Below are positions 62,798-64,000 of a stretch of 64,000 nucleotides of DNA, in pieces; positions within the stretch are counted from its first letter, which is position 1; each line of letters starts with the position of its first letter. Position numbers and translations under genes: made by a program. The DNA comes from Pseudomonadaceae bacterium (GTDB taxonomy: Bacteria; Pseudomonadota; Gammaproteobacteria; Pseudomonadales; Azotimanducaceae). The notes beneath the pieces were generated by a model. It was not told the origin of the DNA. It was given only the letters and a program-made list of their open reading frames with translations, and searched no databases. The stretch lies in assembly GCA_024743435.1 (NCBI GenBank), contig JANSWO010000009.1:124001-188000 (forward strand), read 5' to 3'.

Positions 62798-63985
62798 TTA
62801 CCAACTGCAACCACGGGCCGCAATCGGCCACCGGGACAGCACCTCACCATTTCGGTGCAACCAGGCGTAATCGTAAAGGTTTATGGTTGGATCACAATGG
62901 GGGGCGATGAACTGAAGGCGCTCGCCGAGCAGCGGTTCCTGGCTGCCTTTGGCGGGAATCAGGATTCCGTGCTCATCACCACCAAACACAAACCTCGCAC
63001 CGGCCAGGGAGCAAGGTTCCGGCGCTACCGAGTCACTGGCGAATGACTTATAACCGCCATCCACCGTAACGGTTTTGCTTGTTGGCTCGCTGATAACGCT
63101 ACACAAGACGGTCAACGCCGGCTCGAACGCCTCAAATTGCTCCGTTGTCGCGCCGCCGATGATTCGATACTCCTGGTCCATCACCGCATAGCTACCGACC
63201 TGGAGATCCGTCAGGCGCGTCACACCTACATCGATATCGAATGTGCCGGTGCCAGCGCCGGTGACGACCCTTGGCGTAAGCCCTTCCGCATCGAGCAGAT
63301 CCAGACGCTTGCTCACCGTCTCCCACAGGGACAGAGAAGCATCTCGTCGCTCGGCAAAATCCGCAATGTGCTGTACGTGCCCTGCGTAATGTTGGATGCC
63401 CTCGTACCTCAGACTTGGGTGCTCCTCTGCCACGCGCGCGAGCGCCAGCATCAGCTTGTCGTCACGCGTCCCCGTTCGCCCCATGGCAACATCCAGATCT
63501 ATGACCACGCCCAGCTCAGCACCGGCTTCACCGGCAGCCTCGGCCAAACGGGACAACCCCAGTTCGCTGTCGACGACAACCGCCAGATCAACACCTCGCT
63601 TCGCCACCATCTGCGCCAGCAAGCGCAATTTGCCCGCATCCAGAACAGCCGATGTAACCAGTATGGAGCCTACGCCGGCATAGCCTTGCACCAACGCCTC
63701 CGATGGCTTTGCACAACAGATGCCAATCGCACCGAGCTCGATCTGTCGTTTCGCAAGTGGCGGACACTTGTGCGTCTTGCTGTGTGGGCGAGCGCCTTTG
63801 CCATGATCACGCAGATGCGCAGCCATACGCGCAAGGTTGCGCTCCATCACGGCTTCATCAATCAGCAGTGCAGGGGTTGGCAAATCAGCTAGCGTGAGGC
63901 CAGCCGGAGCAGGTTCGGGTTCGGTCGGGCGAGCAAGCAGCTCATCAAGCATGCTCTGCCAGATCATGGGGTTGGATGCGCTCAC
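62798..63985 (-). CDS. D-threonine aldolase / DSD1-family PLP enzyme
   Basis: The 395-residue fold-type III PLP enzyme has an alanine-racemase-like barrel with the PLP Lys70 in RPHSKTHKCP and a C-terminal metal site in GDEHG and PHCDPTIN. Family members cleave D-threonine and other D-3-hydroxyamino acids to glycine plus aldehyde, or dehydrate D-serine. Which one applies here is not decidable. The GTG start at 63985 follows AGGAG, six bases upstream. Only 15 bases of upstream sequence are in the window. Confidence 0.9.
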   Translation of the reverse strand: MSASNPMIWQSMLDELLARPTEPEPAPAGLTLADLPTPALLIDEAVMERNLARMAAHLRDHGKGARPHSKTHKCPPLAKRQIELGAIGICCAKPSEALVQGYAGVGSILVTSAVLDAGKLRLLAQMVAKRGVDLAVVVDSELGLSRLAEAAGEAGAELGVVIDLDVAMGRTGTRDDKLMLALARVAEEHPSLRYEGIQHYAGHVQHIADFAERRDASLSLWETVSKRLDLLDAEGLTPRVVTGAGTGTFDIDVGVTRLTDLQVGSYAVMDQEYRIIGGATTEQFEAFEPALTVLCSVISEPTSKTVTVDGGYKSFASDSVAPEPCSLAGARFVFGGDEHGILIPAKGSQEPLLGERLQFIAPHCDPTINLYDYAWLHRNGEVLSRWPIAARGCSW

Positions 63986-64000
63986 AAAGACTCCTGCTCG

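Noticed and set aside
62675-63046. 123-codon plus-strand frame before and into the PLP enzyme gene
   Set aside because: Its 3' half is antisense to the conserved C-terminus of the D-threonine-aldolase-like protein and no domain is visible.
1-64000. Prophage, integron, defence island or large biosynthetic cluster
   Set aside because: No integrase, transposase, capsid, restriction, toxin-antitoxin, NRPS or PKS gene was recognised; almost all the sequence is accounted for by metabolic and housekeeping genes.

Overview
The window reads as chromosomal DNA from a free-living, probably aerobic and marine, gammaproteobacterium related at family level or above to Pseudomonas and the NOR5/OM60 or Woeseia-like groups. 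The placement rests on gene order. From tatD (about 38.5 kb) to exbB (62.6 kb) the order tatD-pilZ-holB-tmk-mltG-fabF-acpP-fabG-fabD-plsX-rpmF-yceD-maf-rluC-rne-murB-kdsB-lpxK-exbD-exbB follows the block known from Pseudomonas aeruginosa (roughly PA2959 to PA2983). RNase E keeps E. coli residue numbering exactly (D303, D346, C404, C407). No plasmid, phage, transposase or CRISPR gene was found.

Layout. (1) 0-7 kb: the edge of a phytanoyl-CoA dioxygenase-like gene, the selenocysteine tRNA gene selC with a promoter, a two-gene hydrolase cassette lying between two clusters of the same 13-bp repeat, a serine/homoserine O-acyltransferase, and a SelD fused to an NADH-dehydrogenase-like flavoprotein. 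(2) 7-13.4 kb: HAD phosphatase plus monoacylglycerol-lipase-like gene, AhpD-like protein, stand-alone DnaB-type ATPase, and a GYD protein followed by a GYD-PlsC fusion. (3) 12.3-26.7 kb: storage and lipid metabolism, with phasin, PHA synthase, HSL-type esterase, lipase, acyl-CoA synthetase, Baeyer-Villiger monooxygenase and an enoyl-CoA hydratase/3-hydroxyacyl-CoA dehydrogenase. A Sel1/TonB protein and SelO sit among these. (4) 26.7-38.4 kb: delta-class carbonic anhydrase with a secreted partner, HExxH lipoprotein, acyl-CoA dehydrogenase, CoxM/CoxS-like subunits without a large subunit, a translationally coupled PepQ-DPP-acetyltransferase operon, a nitrilase and a YCII protein. (5) 38.5-62.6 kb: the conserved block for fatty-acid synthesis initiation, ribosome maturation, RNase E, cell wall and lipid A. 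(6) 62.8 kb to the end: a D-threonine-aldolase-like PLP enzyme.

How the genes fit together. Fatty acids are made by plsX/fabD/fabG/acpP/fabF. They are activated and oxidised by the acyl-CoA synthetase, acyl-CoA dehydrogenase, MFE and short-chain dehydrogenase, and carbon can be stored as polyhydroxyalkanoate by PhaC and phasin. Lipid A and Kdo supply (kdsB, LpxK) and lipid A export (MsbA) are joined in one operon by a fused MsbA-LpxK protein. selC and SelD show that the cell makes selenocysteine, although no selenoprotein is visible here and SelO uses cysteine.

I found no complete new defence, mobile or biosynthetic system. The most unusual items are the MsbA-LpxK fusion, the GYD-PlsC fusion next to its free GYD homologue, the 13-bp repeat family around selC, a tRNA-Sec with an apparently shortened branch, the delta carbonic anhydrase pair and a leader of nearly 1 kb in front of rne. 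All calls come from reading sequence and motifs without database searches.
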